DNA of 5,307 bases. Source: Candidatus Aminicenantota bacterium. Lineage in GTDB: Bacteria; Acidobacteriota; Aminicenantia; Aminicenantales; Saccharicenantaceae. Numbering within the stretch: position 1 is the first letter of the stretch; each line of letters begins with the position of its first letter. The stretch lies in NCBI GenBank assembly GCA_011048485.1, contig DSDX01000198.1, positions 1-5,307 of the forward strand, in the 5' to 3' direction. The notes beneath the pieces were generated by a model. The model worked only from the letters and a program-made list of their open reading frames with translations, did not search any database and was not told the DNA's origin. Position numbers and translations under genes: made by a program. Positions 1 through 5,307 of the stretch are shown here, piece by piece.

Positions 1-645
1 AAGGATATGGGCCGGCCGGGCCGGATCGTCCTCGAGCTTCTTCCTCAGGTGGGCGATGTGGGGATCGATCGTCCGGTGGGCGACGATGGCCTCGCCCCAG
101 GCCTCGTCCAGGATCTCGTCCCGGGTCACGACCCGGCCGCGGCGCTTGATCAGGACCCGGAGCAGGTTGAACTCGAGAGCGGTCAGGGCCGCCTCCCGGC
201 CTCCTTTGAAGACCTCGCGGCTCTTGAAATCGACCTTGACATCGCCGAACGCGAAGATGTCCTCCGGATCGTCTTCTTTCCCCGCCCGCCTCAGAATGGC
301 CTTGACCCGGGCCACGAGCTCCCGCGAGCCGACGGGCTTGGTGACGTAATCATCGGCCCCGAGCTCCAGGCCGACGACCTTGTCCATTTCCTCGGTCTTG
401 GCCGCGGTCACCATGAGGATGGGCGTTTTGACCCCCGCCTCCCGGAGCTTCTTGCAGACCTCGAACCCGTTGAGCCCGGGCAGGAGGATGTCCAGGATGA
501 CAAGGTCGAATCCGCCGCCCAAGGCCTGCCTCAATCCGTCCTTCCCGTCCGAGGCCGTGGCGACCTCATAGCCCTCGAAGCGGAGGTCGTCCTGAAGGCT
601 CATGAGGATGGCCTTGTCGTCCTCGACCACGAGGATCCTATCCAT
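1..645 (-). CDS. OmpR/PhoB-family response regulator (C-terminus cut by window edge)
   Basis: DNA-binding response regulator of a two-component system, the expected phosphorylation partner of the overlapping upstream histidine kinase. 215 codons are visible. A receiver domain (about 1-120) has the acidic pocket E8-D9-D10, the phospho-acceptor D52 in 'LVILDILLPG', T80 in 'MVTA', the switch aromatic Y100 and K103 in 'DDYVTKP'. A winged-helix DNA-binding domain follows (about 125 onward), with the recognition-helix signature R191-T-I-D-x-H-I-x-x-L-R-K at 191-202. All catalytic residues are present, so it should be phosphorylatable. The reading stops at 'ARPAHIL', where family members usually continue with about 10-15 residues of the final beta hairpin (TVRGxGYxF), so only the tail is missing. 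The ATG at 645-643 is favoured by a strong AGGAGG 6 nt upstream, and the first eight bases overlap the kinase stop, implying translational coupling. The usual KPF after the conserved Lys is KPV here. Its target genes cannot be read from the protein. Confidence 0.96.
   Translation of the reverse strand, partial: MDRILVVEDDKAILMSLQDDLRFEGYEVATASDGKDGLRQALGGGFDLVILDILLPGLNGFEVCKKLREAGVKTPILMVTAAKTEEMDKVVGLELGADDYVTKPVGSRELVARVKAILRRAGKEDDPEDIFAFGDVKVDFKSREVFKGGREAALTALEFNLLRVLIKRRGRVVTRDEILDEAWGEAIVAHRTIDPHIAHLRKKLEDDPARPAHIL
638..645 (-). other. 8-nt overlap of kinase stop and regulator start
   Basis: On the minus strand the sequence ATGGATAG contains the regulator ATG (645-643) and the kinase TAG (640-638) in different frames. 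Such overlaps usually couple translation and hold sensor and regulator at a defined ratio. Confidence 0.95.
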
Positions 646-2803
646 GCCCGTCCTCCTTCCTTCCTTCGGGCGGCGCGACCGGGATCCTGATCGTCACCCG
701 CGTCCCCCGTCCGGGCTCGCTCTCGAGCTCGACGTCCCCGCCGTGGGCCCGGGCGACGTGCTCGACCAGGGGCAGGCCGATGCCGCTTCCCTTGACCTCG
801 CTCTCCGCAGCGTTCTCGGCCCGGTAGAACTTCTCGAAGATCCTCTTTTGTTCCGGCTTGGAGATGCCGACCCCGTGGTCCTCGACCTGGAGGCGGACGT
901 CGTCGCCGGCGGCCCAAACGCGCAAAGTAATGCGAGGATCATCGCCCGAGTATTTGACGGCGTTGTCGAGAAGATTGAAGACGGCCCGGCCCAGGGCATC
1001 CCTGTCCACCCGGACCTGCGGGAGGCCGTCCGCGATCTCCGTTTCCAGCACGAAGTCCTTGAGGGCCGCCTGCCGCCGGAACCTGCCGGCCACGTCGGCC
1101 GCCAGGGCCGCGACATCCGCCGGCTCCATCCGGTATTCCTTCACCCCCGCTTCGATCTTCGAAAAATCGAGCAGGTTCTCGACGAGCCGGCTCAGCCGCT
1201 CGCTCTCACCGCTGATCGTTTCGTAATATTCCTGTTTCCTGGCTTCGTCGGGGACGCGGCCCCTCTGCAGGAGCTCGGCCATATAGCGGATGGACGTCAG
1301 CGGGGTCCGGAATTCGTGCGACACCGTTGCCGTGAAATCCGATTTCAGCCTGGCCAGCCGGAGTTCCTTGGCCGTGCTCCGGATAGCCAGGAAACCCCCG
1401 AAGACAAGGGCCGCGACGACGGCGCCGAGCGCCAGAAGATAGACAGCCCTGCGCGTCCGGAACTGTCTCTCCGCGGCGCCGGCGCCCGTCCTGCGCACCT
1501 CGATCGACCACGGGGGAAAACCGCCGGAAAAAGCGGCCGCGGAAACACGCTGAACGTCCTGGCTCTCTCCCAGGCCTTCGGGACGGGCGGGCCCCCGGTC
1601 GGATACATTCCGGCCCGAGGCGTCGACGATCGCGGCCGTCAGGCCGAAGCGGGGACCGGGCTCTCCGGACCCTGTTTGGGCAGGCGATAGGGCTTCTGTG
1701 GCCAAGCGTTCCGGATCGATGAGCAAGCCGAGCACTGTGCCGTCGTCAAGAGCCATGAAGGAAGCCAGGAGAATGCCATCGTCCGTGGGTTCGGCGATGC
1801 GTATGGACTTCCCGGGATCGGCCCCGCGACTGCCCGCTTCCAGCCTCATCCGCGGCACGACGCGTTCACGAACCTTCTCGAGGGCTCTGGTCCTGGCCAG
1901 CGGCTCTCTTTCCCGGTCTTTCAGGTCCCGGAGCCGGCCGGCCCAATCTTGCCGGCTGGATGTGTCCATCCCTTCGGTGACCCGAACAAGCCGCTCCTCG
2001 GCCACCCTCCTGAAGAATTCGAATTGATCCCTCGTCAGGGCCCACTCCGCCTCGACGAGCCCCCGATAGAGGTCGAGGAAGGCCCGCGCCGCTTCGGCCC
2101 TCCGCTCGAGCTCGAATTGGATGTTGCCTGTCTGGTACAGGGCCGTGATGTCGAGCGGGATGCCCTCGGAGACGAGGTCGGGGAGACGGGCCTCGAGCTG
2201 TCGCTCGTAGGCGGCGAGGGCCTTGTCGCTTTGCCCCATCTTCGTATAGCTCCGGGCCATCCGGTTCAGGGCGAATGCTTTCCGGGCCGGGTCGGAGGAC
2301 CTGTCCGCCACACGCAGGTAAAGAGCGGCGGCCTGGGCGGGATCGTTCCGCCGGAACTCCGCGGCTTCGGCCCGATCCCAAAGCTCGTTGCTCGCCAGAG
2401 TGCCGGCGATCTCGACGCGTTCCGGCGGCTCCTGTCCCGCCAGAAGATAGAGCGGCCTTCCGCCAAGGGTGATGATTTGGTCAAGCTCGTTGACAACGAA
2501 GATGTCCGAAACGAGGTATACTTCGGACCCCAGCCTCTCCACGGCGGCTGCCACGGCGGGGCTCAACTCGGGAAGGATCTCCTCGAAAGCCTCGCGAACG
2601 CGTCTCTCGGCTTCGTCAATGAGCGATCGCGCCCGGCTTTCGACCGTCTCGGCGAGCTGCTGTCCGGCGGCCTCGAGCTCCCGTTCATTGAGGAGCTTCT
2701 CCCTTTCGGCCTCGCGAAGGGCGAAGAAGACCAGGACAACACAGAGGATAAGTAGAGAAGCGGCGAAAAGGATGACAGCCTGTCTTTGCCAATCCAGCCG
2801 CAT
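638..2803 (-). CDS. Membrane sensor histidine kinase with extracytoplasmic TPR sensor domain
   Basis: Sensor kinase that should autophosphorylate on H496 and pass phosphate to the overlapping response regulator; 721 residues from the chosen start. TM1 is about 9-29. It is followed by a charged coiled-coil-like stretch (30-75) and three TPR-like helical pairs (about 140-170, 171-205, 218-253). A mixed strand region resembling a Cache/PAS-type fold comes next (about 340-437, ending 'PPWSIEVRR'), then TM2 (453-474). No HAMP domain fits between TM2 and the DHp helix, which begins within about 15 residues. Catalytic elements are complete: H-box 'SHEFRTP' with H496, N-box N610/N614, G1 'DHGVGI' (642-647), F-box 'IFEKFYR' (655-661) and G2 'GSGIGL' (672-677). 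I chose the ATG at 2803 over the in-frame ATG at 2905. It has AGAGGGGA 8 nt upstream, sits directly before TM1, and lies downstream of a plausible promoter; the extra 34 residues are Gly/Pro-rich and not signal-like. The ligand is unknown. About 420 residues outside the membrane suggest protein or envelope sensing (inference). Confidence 0.95.
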   Translation of the reverse strand: MRLDWQRQAVILFAASLLILCVVLVFFALREAEREKLLNERELEAAGQQLAETVESRARSLIDEAERRVREAFEEILPELSPAVAAAVERLGSEVYLVSDIFVVNELDQIITLGGRPLYLLAGQEPPERVEIAGTLASNELWDRAEAAEFRRNDPAQAAALYLRVADRSSDPARKAFALNRMARSYTKMGQSDKALAAYERQLEARLPDLVSEGIPLDITALYQTGNIQFELERRAEAARAFLDLYRGLVEAEWALTRDQFEFFRRVAEERLVRVTEGMDTSSRQDWAGRLRDLKDREREPLARTRALEKVRERVVPRMRLEAGSRGADPGKSIRIAEPTDDGILLASFMALDDGTVLGLLIDPERLATEALSPAQTGSGEPGPRFGLTAAIVDASGRNVSDRGPARPEGLGESQDVQRVSAAAFSGGFPPWSIEVRRTGAGAAERQFRTRRAVYLLALGAVVAALVFGGFLAIRSTAKELRLARLKSDFTATVSHEFRTPLTSIRYMAELLQRGRVPDEARKQEYYETISGESERLSRLVENLLDFSKIEAGVKEYRMEPADVAALAADVAGRFRRQAALKDFVLETEIADGLPQVRVDRDALGRAVFNLLDNAVKYSGDDPRITLRVWAAGDDVRLQVEDHGVGISKPEQKRIFEKFYRAENAAESEVKGSGIGLPLVEHVARAHGGDVELESEPGRGTRVTIRIPVAPPEGRKEDGHG
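652..657 (-). promoter_or_regulatory. Ribosome binding site of the response regulator
   Basis: AGGAGG lies 6 nt before the regulator ATG, inside the last codons of the kinase gene. It sits in a longer purine run (AGGAAGGAAGGAGGA). It fixes the start at 645 and suggests strong independent re-initiation as well as coupling. Confidence 0.85.
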
Positions 2804-2811
2804 GACGCCGG

Positions 2812-2819
2812 TCCCCTCT
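2812..2819 (-). promoter_or_regulatory. Ribosome binding site of the sensor kinase
   Basis: AGAGGGGA lies 8 nt before the ATG at 2803. It decides the start in favour of this ATG over the in-frame ATG 102 nt upstream. Confidence 0.7.
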
Positions 2820-2833
2820 GGATGATAGGGAAG

Positions 2834-2860
2834 GGTATACCCGCGAATGCCGCGAGTCAA
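2834..2860 (-). promoter_or_regulatory. Candidate promoter of the kinase-regulator operon
   Basis: On the minus strand TTGACT (2860-2855; five of six matches to the sigma-70 -35 consensus) is separated by 15 nt from TATACC (2839-2834; four of six matches to the -10). It lies about 30 nt upstream of the ATG at 2803, with the ribosome binding site between. The spacer is shorter than the usual 16-18 nt, so this is a plausible rather than a firm call. CGCGAAT/CGCGAGT form a short 9-nt-spaced near-direct repeat in and next to the spacer. Confidence 0.4.
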
Positions 2861-2997
2861 CCTTGGCCCGGGCCAACCCGGGCCCCCGCCCGCGAGGACA
2901 GGCACATTCTACAGTACGGGGCGGCTGGAATGCATTGTGGAAGGGTTGCGTTTGCGTTGAGATTGGGGGCTTCTTGGATGCGCGATCCGGGCCAAGG
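2861..2997. repeat. 11-bp inverted repeat pair flanking the upstream part of the intergenic region
   Basis: CCTTGGCCCGG at 2861-2871 is the exact reverse complement of CCGGGCCAAGG at 2987-2997, with 115 nt between the arms. The left arm overlaps the 14-bp palindrome. Possible roles are paired operator sites with looping, or coincidence. Confidence 0.4.
2863..2876. repeat. Perfect 14-bp palindrome upstream of the kinase promoter
   Basis: TTGGCCCGGGCCAA reads identically on both strands and lies immediately upstream of the candidate -35 hexamer. Its position suits an operator, but a GC-rich palindrome of this size can also occur by chance. A related half-site recurs at 2987-2997. Confidence 0.5.
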
Positions 2998-3015
2998 CGA
3001 AGTTGATCGGATCGC
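2982..3015 (-). terminator. Hairpin directly after the small membrane gene, possible weak terminator
   Basis: GCGATCCG (3015-3008 on the minus strand) pairs perfectly over 8 bp with CGGATCGC (2989-2982) across an 18-nt loop, starting directly after the TGA at 3018-3016. No U-tract follows, so it is not a canonical Rho-independent terminator. It may stabilise the 3' end or attenuate read-through into the kinase operon. Confidence 0.35.
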
Positions 3016-3222
3016 TCAGGGCATCAGCTGCCAGAACTCCGACCGGCCTTGGGCGCGGCGCCACTTCCGGCATTCGAAGAAGTCGCACAAGGCGCTCAGG
3101 ATAAGCCCGAACGCGACGATCCCCAGGGCGCCGTAGCCCAGGATCTTGATGATGCCGAAGGCGAAGCCCGTCACCGCGTCGGCCGAGACAAATCCTGGAT
3201 CGGTTATCCCTAGCAAATCCAT
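3016..3222 (-). CDS. Small single-pass membrane protein, unknown function
   Basis: A 68-residue protein that I do not recognise. A short mildly acidic N-terminus (1-18) precedes a glycine-rich hydrophobic segment (about 20-47, with a lone K26 and the stretch 'GYGALGIVAFGLILSAL'). A basic tail follows with C51, R52, K53, R55 and R56. By the positive-inside rule the C-terminus is likely cytoplasmic. It carries two cysteines, C46 near the membrane face and C51 in the tail. AAGGAGG lies 7 nt before the ATG, which strongly supports translation despite the small size. It stands alone: 250 nt separate it from the propeller gene and 212 nt from the kinase gene, both gaps carrying regulatory-looking sequence. 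An array of 11-bp repeats upstream suggests control by an OmpR/PhoB-type regulator. Possible roles include a stress-induced membrane peptide or a modulator of the adjacent kinase; nothing in the sequence decides. Confidence 0.8.
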   Translation of the reverse strand: MDLLGITDPGFVSADAVTGFAFGIIKILGYGALGIVAFGLILSALCDFFECRKWRRAQGRSEFWQLMP

Positions 3223-3384
3223 GAAGCCCCCTCCTTCACCGTGTTCCCCGGCTTTCTTCCCCTAGATGGGGATCCCGCCCCCCGAACGGGAGATCCTTCC
3301 TCCTCCAGCCCTCGATCGTCCGTCAGGGCCCCCTCTCCGGCCTTGCCTCACCCCCGCCGGACCGGATAGCTCGCTCCTCATATC
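3223..3384 (-). promoter_or_regulatory. Long GC-rich 5' leader of the small gene with hairpins
   Basis: If the -10-like element at 3396-3391 is used, the transcript carries a leader of about 160 nt. It contains an imperfect stem between GGATCTCCC (3296-3288) and GGGCGGGATCC (3280-3270), about 9 bp with one G-U pair and one bulged base. A small CCCC/GGGG hairpin (3271-3259, 5-nt loop) would compete with it for 3271-3270. I recognise no known riboswitch or attenuator. The ribosome binding site at 3236-3230 is not part of these stems. Confidence 0.35.
3230..3236 (-). promoter_or_regulatory. Ribosome binding site of the small membrane gene
   Basis: AAGGAGG lies 7 nt upstream of the ATG at 3222. 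It is a near-perfect anti-16S match and the main evidence that this short reading frame is a real gene. Confidence 0.85.
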
Positions 3385-3390
3385 GATCCC

Positions 3391-3396
3391 AATATA
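3391..3396 (-). promoter_or_regulatory. Candidate -10 element of the small membrane gene
   Basis: TATATT (five of six matches to TATAAT) on the minus strand, in a locally AT-rich patch. No good -35 hexamer sits at the usual distance. Instead, the proximal unit of the 11-bp repeat array ends about 18 nt upstream. That is the arrangement expected of an activator-dependent promoter in which the bound regulator replaces -35 contacts. Confidence 0.45.
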
Positions 3397-3414
3397 AGAG
3401 GGGAGCGGCCCCCA

Positions 3415-3458
3415 TGTGTCATGAAATTGTGATGATAGTGTAAAGATATGGTGAAAAG
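3415..3458 (-). promoter_or_regulatory. Four 11-bp direct repeats, PhoB/PhoP-like response-regulator box
   Basis: Four consecutive 11-bp units tile this stretch without gaps. Read on the plus strand they are TGTGTCATGAA, ATTGTGATGAT, AGTGTAAAGAT and ATGGTGAAAAG. G4, T5, A7 and A10 are invariant, and T3 and G9 are kept in three of four. On the minus strand the cores are TTCACC, TTTACA, ATCACA and ATGACA, each exactly 11 bp apart. This resembles the B. subtilis PhoP core TT(A/T/C)A(C/T)A and, on the other strand, the E. coli Pho-box core TGTCAT. Tandem repeats at one helical turn are the binding architecture of OmpR/PhoB-family regulators. The array starts about 18 nt upstream of the -10-like TATATT and lies between the propeller stop and the small gene. 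It is AT-rich against a GC-rich background. Which regulator binds is not known. Confidence 0.55.
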
Positions 3459-3473
3459 CGCCGCCCCGGGGCT
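3454..3473 (-). terminator. Possible weak Rho-independent terminator of the propeller gene
   Basis: On the minus strand, beginning at the last base of the TGA, AGCCCCGGGGCGGCGCT can fold into an imperfect stem (AGC plus CC pairing with GG plus GCT, one bulge), followed by TTTT at 3457-3454. The stem is short and the U-tract brief, so termination would be partial at best. The U-tract is also part of the distal 11-bp repeat. Confidence 0.3.
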
Positions 3474-5307
3474 CATTTCTTCCCCGCGGGCAGGAAATTC
3501 TCCAGAACCCAGACCTCGGCCTTTTCGGGCCGTTCGCCGGCCGTGAAGACGACCCGGTGCCCGTCGGGATGGAACCGCATATGCATGAGGTTGATCATCC
3601 CAATATCGAGCTTCTGGGCATCCCCGCCAGCCGACGGAACGCGCCAGAGGTCGTTGATATTTTTACTGCCCTTGCGCGGAAGCCCATAAAGGATGAATTT
3701 CCCGTCTCTGGTCCAAGTGAACGCGCTGATGTCTTTGGCCTTCACCAGATCCCGGGGCTGTCGGCCCGCCGTCGAATAGACGCTCAGCTTGTCCTGGGTG
3801 GTCACAGCCACCTCTCCGCCGTCCGGGGACAGAGCGAACCTGTAATAGCCGGAATTCGGGAACTGAAACAGCGCCGTCTCCTTTCCTGTCGCCAGGTCGA
3901 GCCGGATGAGAGAGCGTTCGTCCTTGCCGCGTCTGAGGAAATAGACGCTTTTTCCGTCGGGCGCCCAATCGCATCCGAAGATGAAGCCGCGGTCATCAGA
4001 GTTGGCGATGATCTCCGAATCCCCGGTCCTGACGTCGACCGCATGAAGGGCCCCGTAGGACCCCTTCTCGTCCGAACCGATGCAGAGGAACCGTCTGCCG
4101 TCGGGGGACCAACGGAGGAAGTGATAGTTCAGGCCGCCCGTCTTCTTGAGGGTCAGCTCACGGGTCTCCCCGGTCCGCAGCGAATGGAGGAACAGAGCGG
4201 CATGGCCGGGCTCGACGCTGCTACCCGATGTCCTACAGGCTATCATCTCTCCGTCGGGCGACCAGTCGGGTGCGGAGTTCCGCCCCTCGTTTCGCAGGAT
4301 GGTTTTGACCGGCTGGGAGAGAACTTTGCCCGTCTCGGGATCAAGCGAGGCGATGAAAATATCGCTCCATCCGGAATAGAGTCCGTAGAAAAGACAGCCG
4401 TCCCGTGTCAATCCCAGTGAGGAGAAATCCCCTAGATCCATTTTGAGGAGTCGGGGCTCGCCCTGCGGCAAACCCTCCGCGACCGCGATCGACCACAGGC
4501 CCGTGCTGCCCGTGCGGTCGCTCTTGAAGAGGAGCCGCTTGCCATCCGGCGCCCAGCCGATAACGGCGTCCTCCGCGGGGTGAGAGATGATCGACATTTC
4601 GCGGCCTCCATCGGCCGACACGATGAAGATATCGATGTTGGCCTTATCCTGAGGCCGCGGGCAGCTGTAGGCGACATAGCGGCCGTCCGGAGACAGACAG
4701 AGCCTGAGGGAAACCGCGCCCAGACCCTCCAAGGTCTTGACCAGCCTGACCGATCCGTCCTCGACGGAAACGAAAATGATCTCGATCGTTCTATCTGGAC
4801 GATAACGATACGCCAGGATCTGTTTCCCGTCTTGGGACCAGGCGCCGACCTGTTGGCTCGCCGTATCCTTGCCGTCGTTCAAGACACGAGAACCCGATCC
4901 GTCGATTCCGATGGTCCTCAGTTCGACGGGCCCTTCCTCGGTCTGCCAAGCGTAGGCGATACGGCGGCCATCCGGGGAGAAGACGGACTGGTAACACATC
5001 ACGCCCGTTTCCCAGGACTTGTTGTCGGTCAGGAGCCGACTTTCGCCGGTGGCGAGATCCCGGATGCCCAGGTTGGCGAAGTTGTCCCAGTCGACATAAG
5101 TCAGCCGCTTCCCGTCGGGAGAGGGTGCCCCCCAGAAATAACTGTCGATCGCGTTATCCCAGACTTGGCGCGTCTGCACCGATTCGGCCTCGGCGGCTGG
5201 CGCCGGCGCCGCAGGCAGGAAATTCTCCATGACCCAAACCTCGGCGGCCTCCCGGCTGACCGCATAGGCGATGCGCCGGCCGTCGGGATGGAGGCCGAGA
5301 ACGTCCG
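3473..5307 (-). CDS. Large PD40/TolB-like beta-propeller protein (N-terminus beyond window)
   Basis: A multi-blade WD40-like propeller protein; 610 codons are in the window and the frame stays open through the right edge. Counting from the Met at 5230, the signature turn (S/A/T/H)-x-D-G occurs twelve times, at 37, 85, 132, 180, 227, 275, 324, 375, 423, 468, 507 and 554. The spacing is about 47 residues, enough for two six-bladed propellers or one large one. The Met at 5230 is probably not the start. The 25 upstream codons encode a blade tail 'LHPDGRRIAYAV' then 'EVWVMENFLPA', a near copy of the protein's own C-terminus ('FHPDGHRVVF' then 'EVWVLENFLPAGKK'). An Ala/Pro-rich linker (about 7-16) joins the earlier module to this one. 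PD40/TolB-type propellers mediate protein or ligand binding, often in the envelope or fused to kinase, winged-helix or peptidase domains. No catalytic domain follows the propeller here, so any effector domain must be upstream. The specific function is unknown. Confidence 0.88.
   Translation of the reverse strand, partial: DVLGLHPDGRRIAYAVSREAAEVWVMENFLPAAPAPAAEAESVQTRQVWDNAIDSYFWGAPSPDGKRLTYVDWDNFANLGIRDLATGESRLLTDNKSWETGVMCYQSVFSPDGRRIAYAWQTEEGPVELRTIGIDGSGSRVLNDGKDTASQQVGAWSQDGKQILAYRYRPDRTIEIIFVSVEDGSVRLVKTLEGLGAVSLRLCLSPDGRYVAYSCPRPQDKANIDIFIVSADGGREMSIISHPAEDAVIGWAPDGKRLLFKSDRTGSTGLWSIAVAEGLPQGEPRLLKMDLGDFSSLGLTRDGCLFYGLYSGWSDIFIASLDPETGKVLSQPVKTILRNEGRNSAPDWSPDGEMIACRTSGSSVEPGHAALFLHSLRTGETRELTLKKTGGLNYHFLRWSPDGRRFLCIGSDEKGSYGALHAVDVRTGDSEIIANSDDRGFIFGCDWAPDGKSVYFLRRGKDERSLIRLDLATGKETALFQFPNSGYYRFALSPDGGEVAVTTQDKLSVYSTAGRQPRDLVKAKDISAFTWTRDGKFILYGLPRKGSKNINDLWRVPSAGGDAQKLDIGMINLMHMRFHPDGHRVVFTAGERPEKAEVWVLENFLPAGKK
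3491..3520 (-). repeat. 30-bp direct repeat, copy at the propeller gene 3' end
   Basis: This stretch matches 5216-5245 at 27 of 30 bases in the same orientation and the same reading frame. It encodes the 'EVWVLENFLPA' end of the protein and is evidence for internal duplication of a module. Confidence 0.85.
5216..5245 (-). repeat. 30-bp direct repeat, copy near the right window edge
   Basis: Partner of 3491-3520, encoding 'EVWVMENFLPA' and containing the internal Met codon at 5230. Similarity continues at the protein level into the preceding HPDG blade motif, so the duplicated unit extends past the window. Confidence 0.85.

Noticed and set aside
7..2755. Long plus-strand open frames (7-690, 602-1690, 1949-2755) opposite the regulator and kinase
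   Set aside because: They mirror minus-strand codons of complete, motif-bearing proteins. GC-rich third positions suppress stops on the opposite strand. Their translations show no recognisable domain.
638..2803. Naming the two-component pair PhoR/PhoB from the Pho-box-like array
   Set aside because: The kinase lacks the cytoplasmic PAS typical of PhoR and carries a large TPR-containing extracytoplasmic sensor. No phosphate gene is in the window, and family-level similarity of the regulator does not give specificity.
2804..2905. N-terminal extension of the kinase to the ATG at 2905
   Set aside because: The added 34 residues are Gly/Pro-rich and precede TM1 without signal features. The ATG at 2803 has a good ribosome binding site, and a candidate promoter lies between the two starts.
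3262..3381. 39-codon minus-strand frame in the leader of the small gene
   Set aside because: No ribosome binding site precedes its ATG, and the product is low-complexity Gly/Arg-rich, as expected from a GC-rich purine-rich leader. A leaderless upstream frame is not excluded but is unsupported.
3557..4420. Plus-strand 287-codon open frame opposite the propeller gene
   Set aside because: The minus strand encodes regular PDG blades through the whole stretch. The plus frame has no domain and no convincing ribosome binding site.
5228..5230. ATG at 5230 as the start of the propeller gene (GAGG lies about 8 nt upstream)
   Set aside because: The frame is open upstream to the window edge, and those codons repeat the conserved C-terminal module, so this Met corresponds to a Leu within a duplicated motif.

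Overview
The window looks like a GC-rich bacterial chromosome segment in which every gene I can support is read on the minus strand. There are no mobile-element, phage, CRISPR or RNA-gene signatures. The large PD40/TolB-type propeller protein ending in 'EVWVLENFLPAGKK', and a histidine kinase with a TPR-type extracytoplasmic sensor, recall proteins I associate with Acidobacteriota and Candidatus Aminicenantes. That placement is inference from protein style, not a demonstrated taxonomic assignment.

Layout in the direction of transcription (right to left). (1) 5307-3473: the C-terminal 610 codons of a large beta-propeller protein whose N-terminus lies beyond the right edge. It carries twelve evenly spaced 'xPDG' blade motifs plus the tail of an earlier, duplicated module. 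(2) 3472-3223: a 250-nt intergenic region. It holds a possible weak terminator, an array of four 11-bp direct repeats resembling PhoB/PhoP-type binding sites, a -10-like element and a GC-rich leader of about 160 nt with hairpins. (3) 3222-3016: a 68-residue single-pass membrane protein of unknown function with a strong ribosome binding site. (4) 3015-2804: a 212-nt intergenic region with a hairpin after the small gene, inverted repeats including a perfect 14-bp palindrome, and a plausible promoter. (5) 2803-638: a transmembrane sensor histidine kinase with TPR repeats in its extracytoplasmic domain. (6) 645-1: an OmpR/PhoB-family response regulator, overlapping the kinase by 8 nt and cut at the left edge just before its C-terminus.

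The kinase and regulator form an obvious two-component operon. The most interesting non-coding signal is the 11-bp-phased repeat array upstream of the small membrane gene. OmpR/PhoB-family regulators typically bind such head-to-tail repeats one helical turn apart, so the small membrane protein is a candidate target of such a regulator, possibly the one encoded here. That link is a hypothesis from proximity and site architecture.
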